Below, piece after piece: positions 39,097 through 48,609 of a DNA stretch of 64,000 nt (position 1 is the stretch's first letter; the number at the start of each line of letters is the position of its first letter). The notes below the pieces were generated by a model. The model had not been told where the DNA came from. It made no database searches and worked only from the letters and a program-made list of their open reading frames with translations. Source of the DNA: Bacillus sp. FJAT-25509 (lineage in GTDB: Bacteria; Bacillota; Bacilli; Bacillales; Bacillaceae_G); the NCBI RefSeq assembly GCF_001420605.1, contig NZ_LJIZ01000018.1:1-64000 (forward strand). Direction: 5' to 3'. Position numbers and translations under genes: made by a program.

Positions 39097-39621
39097 TCAC
39101 TTAACAAGCCTTTCTTCTAACTCACTTTTTTGGCGCAAGTGATGACGAAAATGCATATAAACCAAATCATACCATTCCCTTGCATTTAACCAACCGAACC
39201 CTCCATGCTGGACTTTATAATTTGGATTTATATCATCCACTTTTGATTCCCATTGGCTCAACCTTAGTATTACTTGATCAATTCTGCTGATGAGCTCGTC
39301 CTTGCTATCTGAATTATTAGGTGGATCATTTAGTTCATCCGGTAATTTAATTTTAATTGGTGGAAATCCCCCGATTTTATATAAATGCTCACCAAATTCC
39401 GTTTTCCCAAGGGGTTGTTCATCATTTAATGTAGCACATGTTTCCAGGCTATCTAGGTATTCATGTGCACAAATAATTAAATGGTCATACATTTGACCAA
39501 TAGACCAAACCTCCTCTTCAGATTTATACCTTAACTGCTCCAAAGAGTAATTTTGAAGCTCGTTTTTGTATGTATTAATCAGTTCAATTCCGCGCAGGTT
39601 AGATTCCTCCTTTATAATCAC
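39097..39621 (-). CDS. DinB-family protein
   Basis: A 174-residue four-helix DinB/YfiT-like protein; the metal-ligand pattern is suggested by MYDHLIICAHEY and YMHFRHHLRQ (histidines about 47 and 158-162). Members act as thiol-dependent transferases or have unknown roles. Start is uncertain: the GTG at 39621 has no RBS, whereas a strong AAAGGAGG lies inside the frame eight bases before an in-frame CTG (39597), giving a 165-residue protein. Confidence 0.8.
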   Translation of the reverse strand: MIIKEESNLRGIELINTYKNELQNYSLEQLRYKSEEEVWSIGQMYDHLIICAHEYLDSLETCATLNDEQPLGKTEFGEHLYKIGGFPPIKIKLPDELNDPPNNSDSKDELISRIDQVILRLSQWESKVDDINPNYKVQHGGFGWLNAREWYDLVYMHFRHHLRQKSELEERLVK

Positions 39622-39717
39622 TCAAATCTAAAATTTTACATTTTTTGCATATGTAACTAATCATTCAATATTCGTTTACAAATACCTTCTTCAAATTACC
39701 TACCATTTATCTCAATT

Positions 39718-39748
39718 AAAAAATCGACTTTACAGTCGATTTTTTTTT
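39718..39748. terminator. Hairpin terminator upstream of dinB-like gene
   Basis: AAATCGACT/AGTCGATTT with T runs on both strands. It can serve plus or minus transcription, though no adjacent gene clearly needs it. Confidence 0.6.
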
Positions 39749-39811
39749 ACGCAGTTGAAAAACAGCCTTGTCAATTAAATTACCAAATTTTCGTAAAAGG
39801 AGTAGAGTGAT

Positions 39812-39936
39812 GTTGATTTCCACTACAGGCTCGCTTTCCATGGGGCGAGATTCTTTAGCCTCCTCGGCGAGTCTGCGGGGTCTCAGCCTTCCCGCTTATC
39901 CCATAGGAGTCGAGCACCCCTTTCGTTCCAATCAAC
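39812..39936. repeat. GC-rich Bacillaceae intergenic repeat
   Basis: About 125 bp bounded by GTTGATT and AATCAAC, with GGCTCGCTTTCCATGGGGCG, AGCCTCCTCGGCGAG, CTGCGGGGTCTCA and AGGAGTCGAGC inside. This matches the well-known non-coding repeat of many Bacillus genomes, with GC content far above its surroundings. An open frame across it (39768-39971) is accidental. Confidence 0.85.
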
Positions 39937-40283
39937 TAATATATCAAAAAAAGTTTACGATAAAATACTAATTAAATCTCCTTTACTTAGTGTAACAGTT
40001 TAATAATCAATTTTTAAGATATTAGAGATTCATCATCGACTTTTAAAATAATCATTAGTTTGCTGGTATATTATTATTGTTGAAACACTTTAACATTTAA
40101 AATCGATAAATATAAAAAAAATGAATTTTAACACCAATACTGTTCCACTAAATTTTGTTTCCCTATAGATCGTTTTATATTTCATTAGTCGATTTTTTTT
40201 GTAATAGTAAATTATACTTTACATACGTACTTTAATAGAGCCCTAATTCTAAATGAAGTTTATTTATATAGATCCACAAACAC
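39937..40283. other. Empty AT-rich gap
   Basis: No gene, hairpin or recognisable motif is seen in these 350 bases. Confidence 0.6.
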
Positions 40284-40313
40284 AAAAAAGGAATCTACTA
40301 AATTAATGATTCC
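40284..40313 (-). terminator. Terminator of 89-aa gene
   Basis: GGAATC/GATTCC stem followed by TTTTTT on the minus strand. Confidence 0.7.
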
Positions 40314-40357
40314 TCAAAAATTCTCTTTAGCTATGATACTATTCAAAAAACTAAATT

Positions 40358-40627
40358 TTAATATGGAGTAGGTATAGCCGTCCCCGGTGGTCTCCACCAA
40401 GTTTCAACAGTTTTCCAAGCAGTATTATAATCGTAACCTTTTCCCATTAAATATCCTATAGCAACTGCTTCTGTTAATGCATGTTGATAGCCAAGGTGTT
40501 GTGCTTCTTTTAATCCATGGCTAACAGCTGGGTTTATTAATGTTAAAATTTGTTGTGGATTTACAGCTTGCTGTGGATTTCTAAAATAATCATTATGATT
40601 ATAAGGTACATAATTGTAGAAGTTCAT
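40358..40627 (-). CDS. 89-aa Asn/Tyr/Pro-rich protein, unknown
   Basis: Starts MNFYNYVPYNHNDYFRNPQ at the ATG preceded by AAAGGGAGG; an upstream ATG in the same frame lacks a ribosome site. The first 35 residues are rich in N, Y, P and Q like spore coat proteins; the rest (ISHGLKEAQHLGYQHALTEA-like, GYLMGKGYDYNTAWKTVE) is a predicted helical domain. The upstream region has CATATATTA, which fits a SigK -10 element (CATANNNTA) without a clear -35. Function unknown; a coat-associated role is only a guess. Confidence 0.6.
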   Translation of the reverse strand: MNFYNYVPYNHNDYFRNPQQAVNPQQILTLINPAVSHGLKEAQHLGYQHALTEAVAIGYLMGKGYDYNTAWKTVETWWRPPGTAIPTPY

Positions 40628-40761
40628 ATTAACTTTCCTCCCTTTTGAATAACGTATTATGCAATTCTGGGCTTTCGAATCTTTATAATATATGTAGATT
40701 TGGGAGTTTGCGGAATAGGCTATAAGCATGGCTTAAAAATTTTTTAGGTGAAAATTACAAA

Positions 40762-41163
40762 TTAATGCAAAGTGTGGTTTAAACTGCTATAATTCAAAAA
40801 TGTTTCAATTGCAGTAACTAATTTTGTATCATCTTTTTTTGTCTTACCTTCTATTTCACTAGTTGTGAAACTCATTAACTTTTTGTTGTGATTATAAAAT
40901 GTAACACTGTATAACCATCCCTTTACATCAGTCGTTTTATTTTGGACAACTTTAATATGTTTAATATCACTAATAAAGTTATTAATTGCTTTCTGTTCTG
41001 TTATTACAGTGTTCTTCCCATTCTGCCCGTTAGTAACTTCAATTTTATTAATTTCATTTAAATTCCCGTGAAAAACTTCTGAAAAACTCTTGCTATCCGT
41101 ATTACATCCAGAAAGTAATGAAAATAAACTAATACAAAGAAGTATGCATATAATTTTTTTCAT
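40762..41163 (-). CDS. Putative lipoprotein, unknown
   Basis: A 133-residue protein with a lipoprotein signal (MKKIICILLCISLFSLLSGC; acylated Cys at 20). The mature part contains a NEINKIEVTNGQNG, ITEQKAINNFISDIK pattern typical of small Bacillus lipoproteins of unknown function. RBS GAAGGTGGAG. Confidence 0.75.
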   Translation of the reverse strand: MKKIICILLCISLFSLLSGCNTDSKSFSEVFHGNLNEINKIEVTNGQNGKNTVITEQKAINNFISDIKHIKVVQNKTTDVKGWLYSVTFYNHNKKLMSFTTSEIEGKTKKDDTKLVTAIETFLNYSSLNHTLH

Positions 41164-41323
41164 ATTTACTCCACCTTCAAATATTTTTAAGTTAATTATA
41201 TCAACTTAAAGACTTGTATAATTTGGGGGAATTTCAAATTTTTCATATAAATTCAGACGATTCGTATGCACTTAATCTGCAATGTAGTTCAAGTAAGAAA
41301 GATCCACTTCTCAGACGATCATG

Positions 41324-41354
41324 TTGTTCAACTAAAGCATTCATTAGTTGAATA
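41324..41354. repeat. Short dispersed palindrome, copy 3
   Basis: TTGTTCAACTAAAG and TTAGTTGAATAA arms about a GCATTCA loop; same family as copies 1, 2 and 4. Confidence 0.7.
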
Positions 41355-41401
41355 ATGGTTTAAATAGTTGTGATTGATAATAGTTCATCTTTGTGAATTA
41401 A

Positions 41402-41611
41402 TTAATCCTCATTTGATTCTTCATGAAAAATAAAAAAATATGTTTCTCCACTGTCATCTTCAAATGCTATATTCATCATACTAACCTTTGAAAATGGATT
41501 ATTTAAATTTCCTAATTCATAACCTGGTTTAAATTCGAAGATGTACTCTTTATCTTCTTCAAGAATGTATTCTTTGTTTTCAATTACTAATTTTATAGAC
41601 AGTTTACTCAT
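41402..41611 (-). CDS. Small 69-aa acidic protein, unknown
   Basis: A soluble, acidic, beta-rich small protein (MSKLSIKLVIENKEYILEEDKEY…). AAGAGGA lies about eight bases before the ATG. No family recognised; it lies alone between a lipoprotein gene and a serine hydrolase gene. Confidence 0.55.
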   Translation of the reverse strand: MSKLSIKLVIENKEYILEEDKEYIFEFKPGYELGNLNNPFSKVSMMNIAFEDDSGETYFFIFHEESNED

Positions 41612-41746
41612 TCTTATATCCTCTTATCTGTAAAATGTGGACTTGCTGTTAAATTACAGCATGCATTAGCCAACCATGAATGTTTAGATTAACCACAGTC
41701 AATAGAAGTTATGTCGCACTTCCATAGTAGTTGACTTAGAATGTTA

Positions 41747-42754
41747 CTATTCCCTAAATGCATCTGCCACTATATTACTGAATTCTCTTAAATAATAGAG
41801 ATAATTATCTCCACCATAGTTATATCTTTTGTTATACATTTTAGCTACAACTACATTATATTTAGGTATTACTAGAATAGTTGGTCCTGTTATTCCTAAT
41901 ATTTGATATGATCCTAGTGGTACTCTATCACCAATCTCACTGTTCTTTCTCGGAATATCTTGAACATACCAAAACAAGCCATTTTGTGGTAAGTCCTTAT
42001 TTTTATAATTAGAATTTTGAACTTGAGTTGCTATTTCAATAACTTCCTTCGGGACTACCTGTTTTCCATTTATATTTCCTTTATTTAAATGAAGATTACC
42101 CCAGTATGCAAATTCTCTTGTTGAGACATGAAGGTTAGACTCGGAGCCATCACTTGAATATCCTAATTTAAATGCTGCTTCTTTGTCAGGATTATCAATT
42201 ACTTTAACTAATCTCTCATTTTCTTTTGTATCCCAACTAGTTTCTTTTAATCCTAATGGTGTAAAGACCCGTTCTTTTAGTAGTTCTGGAAAGCTTTTGT
42301 TATACAGTTTTTTTATGAGATTTGTCATCATTGATATGTTAATCCCTCTATATGCCCACCCTTGACCCGGTTCAAATTCTCTAAAAATAGATCCATGATC
42401 TGTCTCATTCAACCCATGTGAATGTGTAACTAAATGTCTTATTGTTGTTTTTCCAAGTATTTTTTCATCTAGTTCATCAAAATATTCGATTGCATAATCA
42501 TCAAGGCTTTTAATTTTACCTTCAATAAGTGCAAACGCAACTGCTAATCCTAAATAACTTTTTCTTGCAGAAGCAACATTGAACTTAGATGTTCGTGTTA
42601 CGGGTATAGAAATATCAGAATTACTATGAAAACCATTATACTTTTCTAGCACGATATTATTATCTTTCATGATGATTAGAGCTGAAGCAGAACTTCGATT
42701 TCGATCATTTATATTATCTACCCAGTTTACTATTTCTTTGAATTGATCACTCAT
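41747..42754 (-). CDS. Serine hydrolase, beta-lactamase class C fold
   Basis: A 335-residue cytoplasmic protein without signal peptide. SxxK nucleophile motif is SARKSYLG (about 61-64); the YxN-position region is YRGINISMM (about 136), and LVTHSHGL resembles the family's LLTHTSGL. The third motif (HxG/KTG) is replaced in GITGPTILVIP, so activity toward beta-lactams is unlikely; an esterase or peptidase role is more plausible. RBS AGGTGG. Confidence 0.82.
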   Translation of the reverse strand: MSDQFKEIVNWVDNINDRNRSSASALIIMKDNNIVLEKYNGFHSNSDISIPVTRTSKFNVASARKSYLGLAVAFALIEGKIKSLDDYAIEYFDELDEKILGKTTIRHLVTHSHGLNETDHGSIFREFEPGQGWAYRGINISMMTNLIKKLYNKSFPELLKERVFTPLGLKETSWDTKENERLVKVIDNPDKEAAFKLGYSSDGSESNLHVSTREFAYWGNLHLNKGNINGKQVVPKEVIEIATQVQNSNYKNKDLPQNGLFWYVQDIPRKNSEIGDRVPLGSYQILGITGPTILVIPKYNVVVAKMYNKRYNYGGDNYLYYLREFSNIVADAFRE

Positions 42755-42814
42755 ATACTTTATCCACCTATACTTCGATTAAATCTATTAATTCAACATT
42801 TAATTAGGTTTTCC

Positions 42815-42846
42815 TTGTTCAACAATTCTGCCATTATGTTGAACAA
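42815..42846. repeat. Short dispersed palindrome, copy 4
   Basis: Perfect TTGTTCAAC/GTTGAACAA arms with an ATTCTGCCATTAT loop, the most symmetrical copy. Confidence 0.75.
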
Positions 42847-43200
42847 TAAAAAGACAAATATAAAAAAATTACTTTAAAAATCTGACTATTATAGTTGTTA
42901 GGAACAATAGATGCCACACTCCTACGGAATATGTGGATCCTGAGCCCATTTACGTGACGTGGAGTCTTAGGTATCATGCTCAGCAAGCACTTGTAATGCA
43001 AATCTAAGTTCTATTTTCAACGATATTAAATCTAAAATAGGTCTGATAATTAAAATCTAATTAACTTTATATCCGCAAAATAATAAGTTATTAAATTTTC
43101 TAAGACGTAATAATATTCTTCTTGTTAAATAGTGGAATAATATGGAATACTAAAGCTAATAACTATTATTTTATTTGTTGAATAATAACTTCAGGAGTGT
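42847..43200. other. Gap with decayed GC-rich repeat
   Basis: No gene. 42915-42990 (CACTCCTACGGAATATGTGG, CCTGAGCCC, GTGGAGTC) looks like a degenerate reverse copy of the repeat at 39812-39936. Confidence 0.4.
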
Positions 43201-43203
43201 CTT

Positions 43204-45726
43204 ATGAATAAGTTTCGGATTAGTAAAGTAGGTTTATTTAAACTATTTTTCATTTCAATATTGCTCGTTACATTTATATTTGTTGGAAAAAACGTACTTT
43301 TAAATTTCGACTTTAAAATGTTCTTTAACTATATGGAGTCTCTTACATTAATACAGTATATTTTGATTTTTGCATTAGGTATTATAGCCGTATCTCCAAT
43401 GTTTTTATATGACTTTGTACTTGTAAGACTATTAAAATTAGATTTCAGTTTTCGAAAAATATTAATGGTAGCTTGGCTTGCAAATACTTCCTCAAACCTA
43501 ATTGGTCTTGGTGGGGTAGCAGGTACTACCATTCGAACACTATTTTATCGAAAAGATCGCACCGGACCAGAAATTGTTAAAGCAGTGAGTAGTGTAACGA
43601 TATTCTTACTTTCTGGATTATCGATATTGAGCTTAGTTTTATTTACTGGAATATTTAATTTATCATTTTTAAATGAATATAAGTATTTATATATTGCTAT
43701 TATCATTGCAATTTGTTATTTCCCGGTTATGTTTTTAGTCGTTTATTTAAAACGTAATTTTTTCTCGGAGAATTTCTCCGCAAAATATATGCTTTCACTG
43801 GTTGTCATTTCTTTATGTGAATGGTCATTTATTTTTTTATTCATTTACTTCATTTGTTTATTTTTACATATCGACATTTCAATCATAGAGGTATTACCTG
43901 TTTTTTTAGTAGCCTCTGTTGCAGCACTCTTAAGTATGATTCCAGGTGGACTTGGATCTTTTGATTTTATTTTCCTACTAGGTTTTACATACTTTGGAAT
44001 CGACAAGGAAACGACACTTCTTGTTTTATTGATTTATCGTTTCAGTTATTTCTTTTTCCCGTTTGCTTGCGGTATTATTTTAGCTCTTAAATTATTATGG
44101 AATAAAATAAATCAGTCATTTAATAATATTCCAAATCAAATTTCTACTTATTTAGGGCATAAACTTTTAACGATTTTAATATTTTTATCTGGCGTTATTC
44201 TATTAATTTCTGCTGCTGTTCCTAGCATGCTTTTAAGAATTAGTCTTTTAAATTTAATTTTACCTTCGACAATTATTAATATTTCACATTTAATTTCAGT
44301 CACAGCAGGCTTTACATTGTTAGGACTCTCTCGTGGAATTGATTATAAGGATAAAAGAGCATGGTATATTACACTATTCATGCTAATTGTTGGGGCAGTT
44401 ACAACCTATTCAAAAGGATTAGATTATGAAGAAGCTCTTTTTGTATTAGCAGTTGCTTTTATCTTATTTATTTCAAAGAAACAATTTTATAGAGAAAGCT
44501 TCGTTTTAACTTGGGGTAAGCTGATTGTTGATAATTTTATTTTATTCTTCTTTTTAGGTAGTTATTTACTTATTGCTTATATCAATCTACCTCAAACAAA
44601 TGTCAAAATACCTGCTAAATACTTGCCTTATATACTTGTTAATTCGAGGGACATCGTTATTAGTGCAGTTCTTGGTTTTGCAGCTGCTTTACTATTTTTT
44701 TATATCGCATTTTTTAAAGTTAAAAGAAAACAATTTGAATTTATAAGTACGAAAGCTGAAGAAGAAAAAATAAGAGAACATTTTAATCAGTATGGTGGTA
44801 CCGAACTTTCACATTTGGTATTTTTACATGATAAATATTTATTCTGGGCTCAAGATGAGACAGTGTTATTTATTTTTCAGCCATATGCAGACAAATTAGT
44901 TATTTTAGGTGACCCGGTTGGTGATAAGTCTCGTTTATATCCTGCTATTGAGGAATTGTTAAACTATGCCGATCAATTTGGATATACACTCGTCTTCTAC
45001 CAAGTAAACTCAAATTCACTATCCTATTTACATGAAAACGGGTTTGATTTCTTTAAACTTGGTGAAGAAGGCTTTACTGATATCTCAACATTCACCTTAT
45101 CAGGAAAACGTAATAAAGGAATACGTGCACTTTACAATAAATTTGAACGTGAAGAATATAGCTTTGAAATTATAGAACCACCTTATTCAAATGAATTCTT
45201 TACGGAATTAAAGGAATTATCACAAGAGTGGCTAAAAGGGCGAAAAGAAAAAGGGTTTTCACTTGGCTATTTTGATGAGGAGTATATCAAACTTGCGCCT
45301 GTAGCTATTATTAAAAATAGTGAAAATAAAATGATCGCTTTTGCATCCATTATGCCAAATTATAATGATCATACGATTTCAATTGATTTAATGCGCCATA
45401 AAGTTGACGCTCCAAAAGGAATTATGGACTTTATGTTTGTTAACTTAATTGAATGGTTTAAGTCTAGAAATTTTCATTATTTTAATGTCGGTATGACACC
45501 TTTAGCAAACGTAGGACTATCTAAGTATTCATTTACAAGTGAGAAAATTGCAGCGCAAATTTATCAATATGGACAATTTTTATATCACTTTCAAGGTTTA
45601 AGAAGTTTTAAAGAAAAATATGTTAATTCTTGGACGCCTAAGTTTTTGGCCTATCATAAAAAAACATCCTTACCGATCACAATGCTACAAATAACATCGT
45701 TAATTTCTAGGTCTAGAAAAAATTAA
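43204..45726 (+). CDS. mprF: Phosphatidylglycerol lysyltransferase/flippase MprF
   Basis: An 840-residue bifunctional membrane protein. The N-terminal flippase part (about 1-510) has 13-14 hydrophobic segments, including NTSSNLIGLGGVAGTTIR and SMIPGGLGSFDF. The C-terminal synthase (about 520-840, DUF2156/GNAT-like) carries GDPVGDKSRL, GMTPLANVGLS and SFKEKYVNSW. It adds lysine (or alanine) from tRNA to phosphatidylglycerol and flips the product, lowering negative surface charge and giving resistance to cationic peptides. TCAGGAGTG precedes the ATG. Monocistronic. Confidence 0.94.
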   Translation: MNKFRISKVGLFKLFFISILLVTFIFVGKNVLLNFDFKMFFNYMESLTLIQYILIFALGIIAVSPMFLYDFVLVRLLKLDFSFRKILMVAWLANTSSNLIGLGGVAGTTIRTLFYRKDRTGPEIVKAVSSVTIFLLSGLSILSLVLFTGIFNLSFLNEYKYLYIAIIIAICYFPVMFLVVYLKRNFFSENFSAKYMLSLVVISLCEWSFIFLFIYFICLFLHIDISIIEVLPVFLVASVAALLSMIPGGLGSFDFIFLLGFTYFGIDKETTLLVLLIYRFSYFFFPFACGIILALKLLWNKINQSFNNIPNQISTYLGHKLLTILIFLSGVILLISAAVPSMLLRISLLNLILPSTIINISHLISVTAGFTLLGLSRGIDYKDKRAWYITLFMLIVGAVTTYSKGLDYEEALFVLAVAFILFISKKQFYRESFVLTWGKLIVDNFILFFFLGSYLLIAYINLPQTNVKIPAKYLPYILVNSRDIVISAVLGFAAALLFFYIAFFKVKRKQFEFISTKAEEEKIREHFNQYGGTELSHLVFLHDKYLFWAQDETVLFIFQPYADKLVILGDPVGDKSRLYPAIEELLNYADQFGYTLVFYQVNSNSLSYLHENGFDFFKLGEEGFTDISTFTLSGKRNKGIRALYNKFEREEYSFEIIEPPYSNEFFTELKELSQEWLKGRKEKGFSLGYFDEEYIKLAPVAIIKNSENKMIAFASIMPNYNDHTISIDLMRHKVDAPKGIMDFMFVNLIEWFKSRNFHYFNVGMTPLANVGLSKYSFTSEKIAAQIYQYGQFLYHFQGLRSFKEKYVNSWTPKFLAYHKKTSLPITMLQITSLISRSRKN

Positions 45727-45733
45727 ATTTACA

Positions 45734-45768
45734 GCCAGTTAATGTATTGAACATTGACTGGCTTTTTT
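45734..45768 (+). terminator. mprF terminator
   Basis: GCCAGTTAATGT/ACATTGACTGGC stem followed by TTTTTTATT. Confidence 0.88.
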
Positions 45769-45854
45769 ATTGTGAATAAGTTGATTTTCACTTCAAACCT
45801 GCTCAATTAATAATCAAAATAAAAAAATTGGTAAAAAATAATAGTTATTATCGC

Positions 45855-45908
45855 TTGCAAAACTATTTGCCATCAATTATGATTGTGTCATATTAAATTG
45901 TGCACAAT
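45855..45908 (+). promoter_or_regulatory. ohrR promoter and palindromic operator
   Basis: TTGCAA (45855), 17 bp, TATGAT (45878-45883). A perfect 12-bp palindrome ATTGTGCACAAT at 45897-45908 lies just after the expected start site, a likely OhrR roadblock operator. Confidence 0.6.
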
Positions 45909-45931
45909 AAATATAGAAGGATGTTGATTGA

Positions 45932-46384
45932 ATGAATAAAGAAAATCAGCTTTTGCTCGAGAATCAATTATGCTTTTCAATTTATGCTTGTTCTCGAGAA
46001 ATTACGAAATTATATCGCCCAATCTTAGATGAGATCGGTATAACGTATCCGCAATATCTTGCATTGCTTTCGCTTTGGGAAAAAGACCAACAAACTGTTA
46101 AAGAACTTGGGGAAACTCTTTTTTTAGACTCAGGAACTCTTACACCAATGCTAAAACGGATGGAATCTGCCGGACTAATTATTCGCAAACGTGATTCGAG
46201 TGATGAGAGAAAAGTATTTATTACATTAACTGAAGAGGGTACTAAATTAAAAGAAAAAGCTTTTTGCATCCCTGAGAAGTTTTTCAAGGAAAGTAATGCT
46301 TCTCAAGAGGAGTTTTTAACAATATTAAATCAAACAAAGGCTTTATTAAAGAAAGTTCAATCTGCAAATGAAAATAAAAAATAG
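45932..46384 (+). CDS. ohrR: OhrR organic hydroperoxide repressor
   Basis: A 150-residue MarR-family repressor. Reactive cysteine 14 lies in LENQLCFSIYACSREI, the OhrR signature; the winged helix covers about 48-105 (FLDSGTLTPMLKRMESAGLI, then RDSSDERKVFI wing). Oxidation of the cysteine releases the DNA and induces ohr. First gene of ohrR-ohr, 26 bp apart. RBS AGAAGGATG. Confidence 0.92.
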   Translation: MNKENQLLLENQLCFSIYACSREITKLYRPILDEIGITYPQYLALLSLWEKDQQTVKELGETLFLDSGTLTPMLKRMESAGLIIRKRDSSDERKVFITLTEEGTKLKEKAFCIPEKFFKESNASQEEFLTILNQTKALLKKVQSANENKK

Positions 46385-46410
46385 ATCATTTATATTAAGG
46401 AGAGATTGTA

Positions 46411-46830
46411 ATGGAAAAATTATATACTGCTACAGCAACTGCAACAGGTGGACGTGACGGAAGAGTTATTTCATCAGATGATTTTATTAATTTATCACTT
46501 AAACCACCAGTGGAATTAGGCGGACCTGGTGGAGCAACGAATCCTGAACAACTGTTTGCAGCTGGTTATTCAGCTTGCTTTGACAGTGCATTAAATTTAG
46601 TAGCTCGTAGGCAAAAAATTAAACTAGAATCTACATCAGTAACTGCAAACATAACAATCGGTAAAGACCCTGCTGATGGAGGATTTAAATTAGCTGCTCA
46701 GCTTGATGTAAAAGTACAAGGTGTTCCAACAGAAGTAGCCGTAGAACTAGTAAAAGCGGCACATGGCGTTTGCCCATATTCAAAAGCAACTAGAGGAAAC
46801 ATGGACGTACAATTAAGAGTAATCGGATAA
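46411..46830 (+). CDS. Organic hydroperoxide reductase Ohr
   Basis: A 139-residue Ohr/OsmC-fold thiol peroxidase. The reactive cysteines are 56 in YSACFDSA and 121 in GVCPYSKATRGN; the conserved arginine is in GGRDGRV. It reduces organic and fatty acid hydroperoxides, using lipoyl thiols for recycling. AAGGAGAG precedes the ATG. Co-transcribed with ohrR. Confidence 0.94.
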   Translation: MEKLYTATATATGGRDGRVISSDDFINLSLKPPVELGGPGGATNPEQLFAAGYSACFDSALNLVARRQKIKLESTSVTANITIGKDPADGGFKLAAQLDVKVQGVPTEVAVELVKAAHGVCPYSKATRGNMDVQLRVIG

Positions 46831-46837
46831 TATTTAA

Positions 46838-46884
46838 GATAAAGGGAGAAGGAAAAATTTTCACTTACCTCCTTCTCCCTCTAT
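46838..46884. terminator. Terminator, ohr/fetB
   Basis: AGGGAGAAGG/CCTTCTCCCT stem between the two convergent operons. Confidence 0.8.
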
Positions 46885-46886
46885 TC

Positions 46887-47666
46887 TTATCCTTGTTCTA
46901 TGATCGTTTCATACTTCAGTGAATCGTCTTTTGTGAAGAATTTTCTATAGGATAGAAGTGTTGAGGAGAATACACTAATTGCAATTGCACCAATTAAAAT
47001 GAATTCTATTAGCAATTGATATTTAATCGCATATAAAGGACTTATTCCAGCAAAGATCATTCCTGTCATCGAACCTGGTAAAGTAACAATTCCTACAGTT
47101 TTAGCTCGATCAATTGATGGAATTAAGGCAGCTTTAATTGAATTTTTTATGACATTATTTGAAGCTTGTTTAGTTGTTGCACCTAAGCATAATGCAGCTT
47201 CAATTTGGTTTTTATTTGCCTGAATTTCAGCTCTAAGTCTTGTTAATGCTAAACTATTTGCATTCATTGATGTGCTAATAATCATACTTGATATTGGAAT
47301 AACATATTGAGCTTTTAAAGCAATTTTGTTTGCTACCAATACGACTCCTAAAGAAATCATGACGCCTAGTAAAATACTAATAAATGAAATAAAAAATGCG
47401 CCTTCAATCTGGTGAGACCTTTTACTAGAAGTATAAGCGCCGAATAAAATCATACAAAATAAAATAATGATTACAACTAATAAATGTTTAACTTGCAGTA
47501 TGTATTCAAGTACATAGCCCATAATCATTAATTGAATGACTGTCCTAACTGAAGAAATGCCAATGTCTTTTTCAACACCAAGCTTTTGATAATAAGACAA
47601 TCCAATAGCAATTATGATCAATAGAAATGTCAGCGATACACCTGTTATTTGCAAATTCCCTTCCAT
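46887..47666 (-). CDS. fetB: FetB-like iron export permease
   Basis: A 259-residue membrane protein with about seven spans, of the UPF0014/FetB (YbbM) family. Conserved stretches are VRTVIQLMIMGYVL, ISTSMNANSLALTRL and LPGSMTGMIFAGISP (about 195-210). With FetA it forms an ABC exporter linked to iron homeostasis under oxidative stress. Last gene of fetAB, 12 bp below FetA. Confidence 0.88.
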   Translation of the reverse strand: MEGNLQITGVSLTFLLIIIAIGLSYYQKLGVEKDIGISSVRTVIQLMIMGYVLEYILQVKHLLVVIIILFCMILFGAYTSSKRSHQIEGAFFISFISILLGVMISLGVVLVANKIALKAQYVIPISSMIISTSMNANSLALTRLRAEIQANKNQIEAALCLGATTKQASNNVIKNSIKAALIPSIDRAKTVGIVTLPGSMTGMIFAGISPLYAIKYQLLIEFILIGAIAISVFSSTLLSYRKFFTKDDSLKYETIIEQG

Positions 47667-47678
47667 TTCCCCACCTCT

Positions 47679-48401
47679 TTAAGCAATTGTAGAAAGAAAA
47701 TTTTTCCCTAATTCAGTGCGTGGATTATTAAAAAATTCATTAACAGGACTCACTTCTACTAATTTCCCGTCAATAAGTAACCCTACTTGATCAGCTATTT
47801 GTTGAACTAGATCCATATTATGTGTAACAAGAATAACTGTTAGATTTTCTTCTCTTTTTAAAGTTACTAGAAGCTCCTGAATATGTAGAGTCGATTGAGG
47901 GTCTAATGCTGAAGTAATTTCATCACATAATAAAATAGTTGGTTTCATAGCTATTGCTCTTGCGATCGATACTCTTTGCTGTTGACCAATCGAAAGCGTT
48001 AAAGCATTTCGATCAAGTAATTTCGTCTCTAATCCTACTTTTTCTAATAAAGATTTCGCTAGTGTTTTGGAAACTGTCTTATCATAGTTTCCAGTTAATT
48101 TGAGTCCAAACAAAATATTATCCTCTATGCTCCCTTCAAATAATGAAGGAGTTTGCAGGATCATTACTGCATTTTTTCTTAAATTTTGAGGAGTCATTTT
48201 GTAAATTGATTGTCCATTTAAATGAATATCACCTTTGCTAATCGACTGTAATCGATTTAAAGTCCGGAGCAATGTCGATTTCCCTGCCCCTGAAGTTCCA
48301 ATTAAACAAAAAATTTCCCCCTTATTCGTTTGAAAAGTAATGTTTTTAAGAATTGAACTACCAAGAATATCTACACTTATATTGTTAATTGATAATGTCA
48401 T
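47679..48401 (-). CDS. fetA: FetA-like ABC ATPase
   Basis: A 240-residue nucleotide-binding subunit. Walker A GTSGAGKST (about 34-42), Q loop MILQTPSLFEG, signature LSIGQQQR, Walker B ILLCDEITSALD, switch VTHNM. FetA identity comes from pairing with FetB. RBS AGAGGTGAG. Confidence 0.9.
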   Translation of the reverse strand: MTLSINNISVDILGSSILKNITFQTNKGEIFCLIGTSGAGKSTLLRTLNRLQSISKGDIHLNGQSIYKMTPQNLRKNAVMILQTPSLFEGSIEDNILFGLKLTGNYDKTVSKTLAKSLLEKVGLETKLLDRNALTLSIGQQQRVSIARAIAMKPTILLCDEITSALDPQSTLHIQELLVTLKREENLTVILVTHNMDLVQQIADQVGLLIDGKLVEVSPVNEFFNNPRTELGKNFLSTIA

Positions 48402-48426
48402 TCTATCTCACCTCTTTCTAAATGAA

Positions 48427-48449
48427 AGGTGTCCCATACTTGGACACCT
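48427..48449. terminator. AGGTGTCC hairpin, left copy
   Basis: AGGTGTCC/GGACACCT stem. An almost identical hairpin lies at 48610-48632, on the other side of the repeat element. Confidence 0.7.
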
Positions 48450-48576
48450 CAGACTGTTGACAAACGCTCGCTTTCTTCGTTGCTTCGCCTGTCTGTGGTG
48501 CTCATTACCGTCTAAGGTAACTCCGCTCCTCACCAGGCTTCACGCCTCGAAAGACAAGCGCTTGCAATCAGTCTGA
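48450..48576. repeat. MITE-like element with inverted ends
   Basis: Begins CAGACTGTTGACAAACGCTC and ends GACAAGCGCTTGCAATCAGT then CTG, whose complement aligns with the start with few gaps. About 127 bp, GC-richer than the flanks, no frame. A decayed copy lies at 17187-17304 and terminal-like stems occur at 9804 and 62934. Confidence 0.75.
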
Positions 48577-48609
48577 GAATCAAGCTTTTAGTACTTTGTC
48601 TACAAACTA

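Noticed and set aside
39768-39971. 67-codon plus-strand frame
   Set aside because: It lies across the GC-rich Bacillaceae repeat, has no ribosome site and shows no protein-like pattern.
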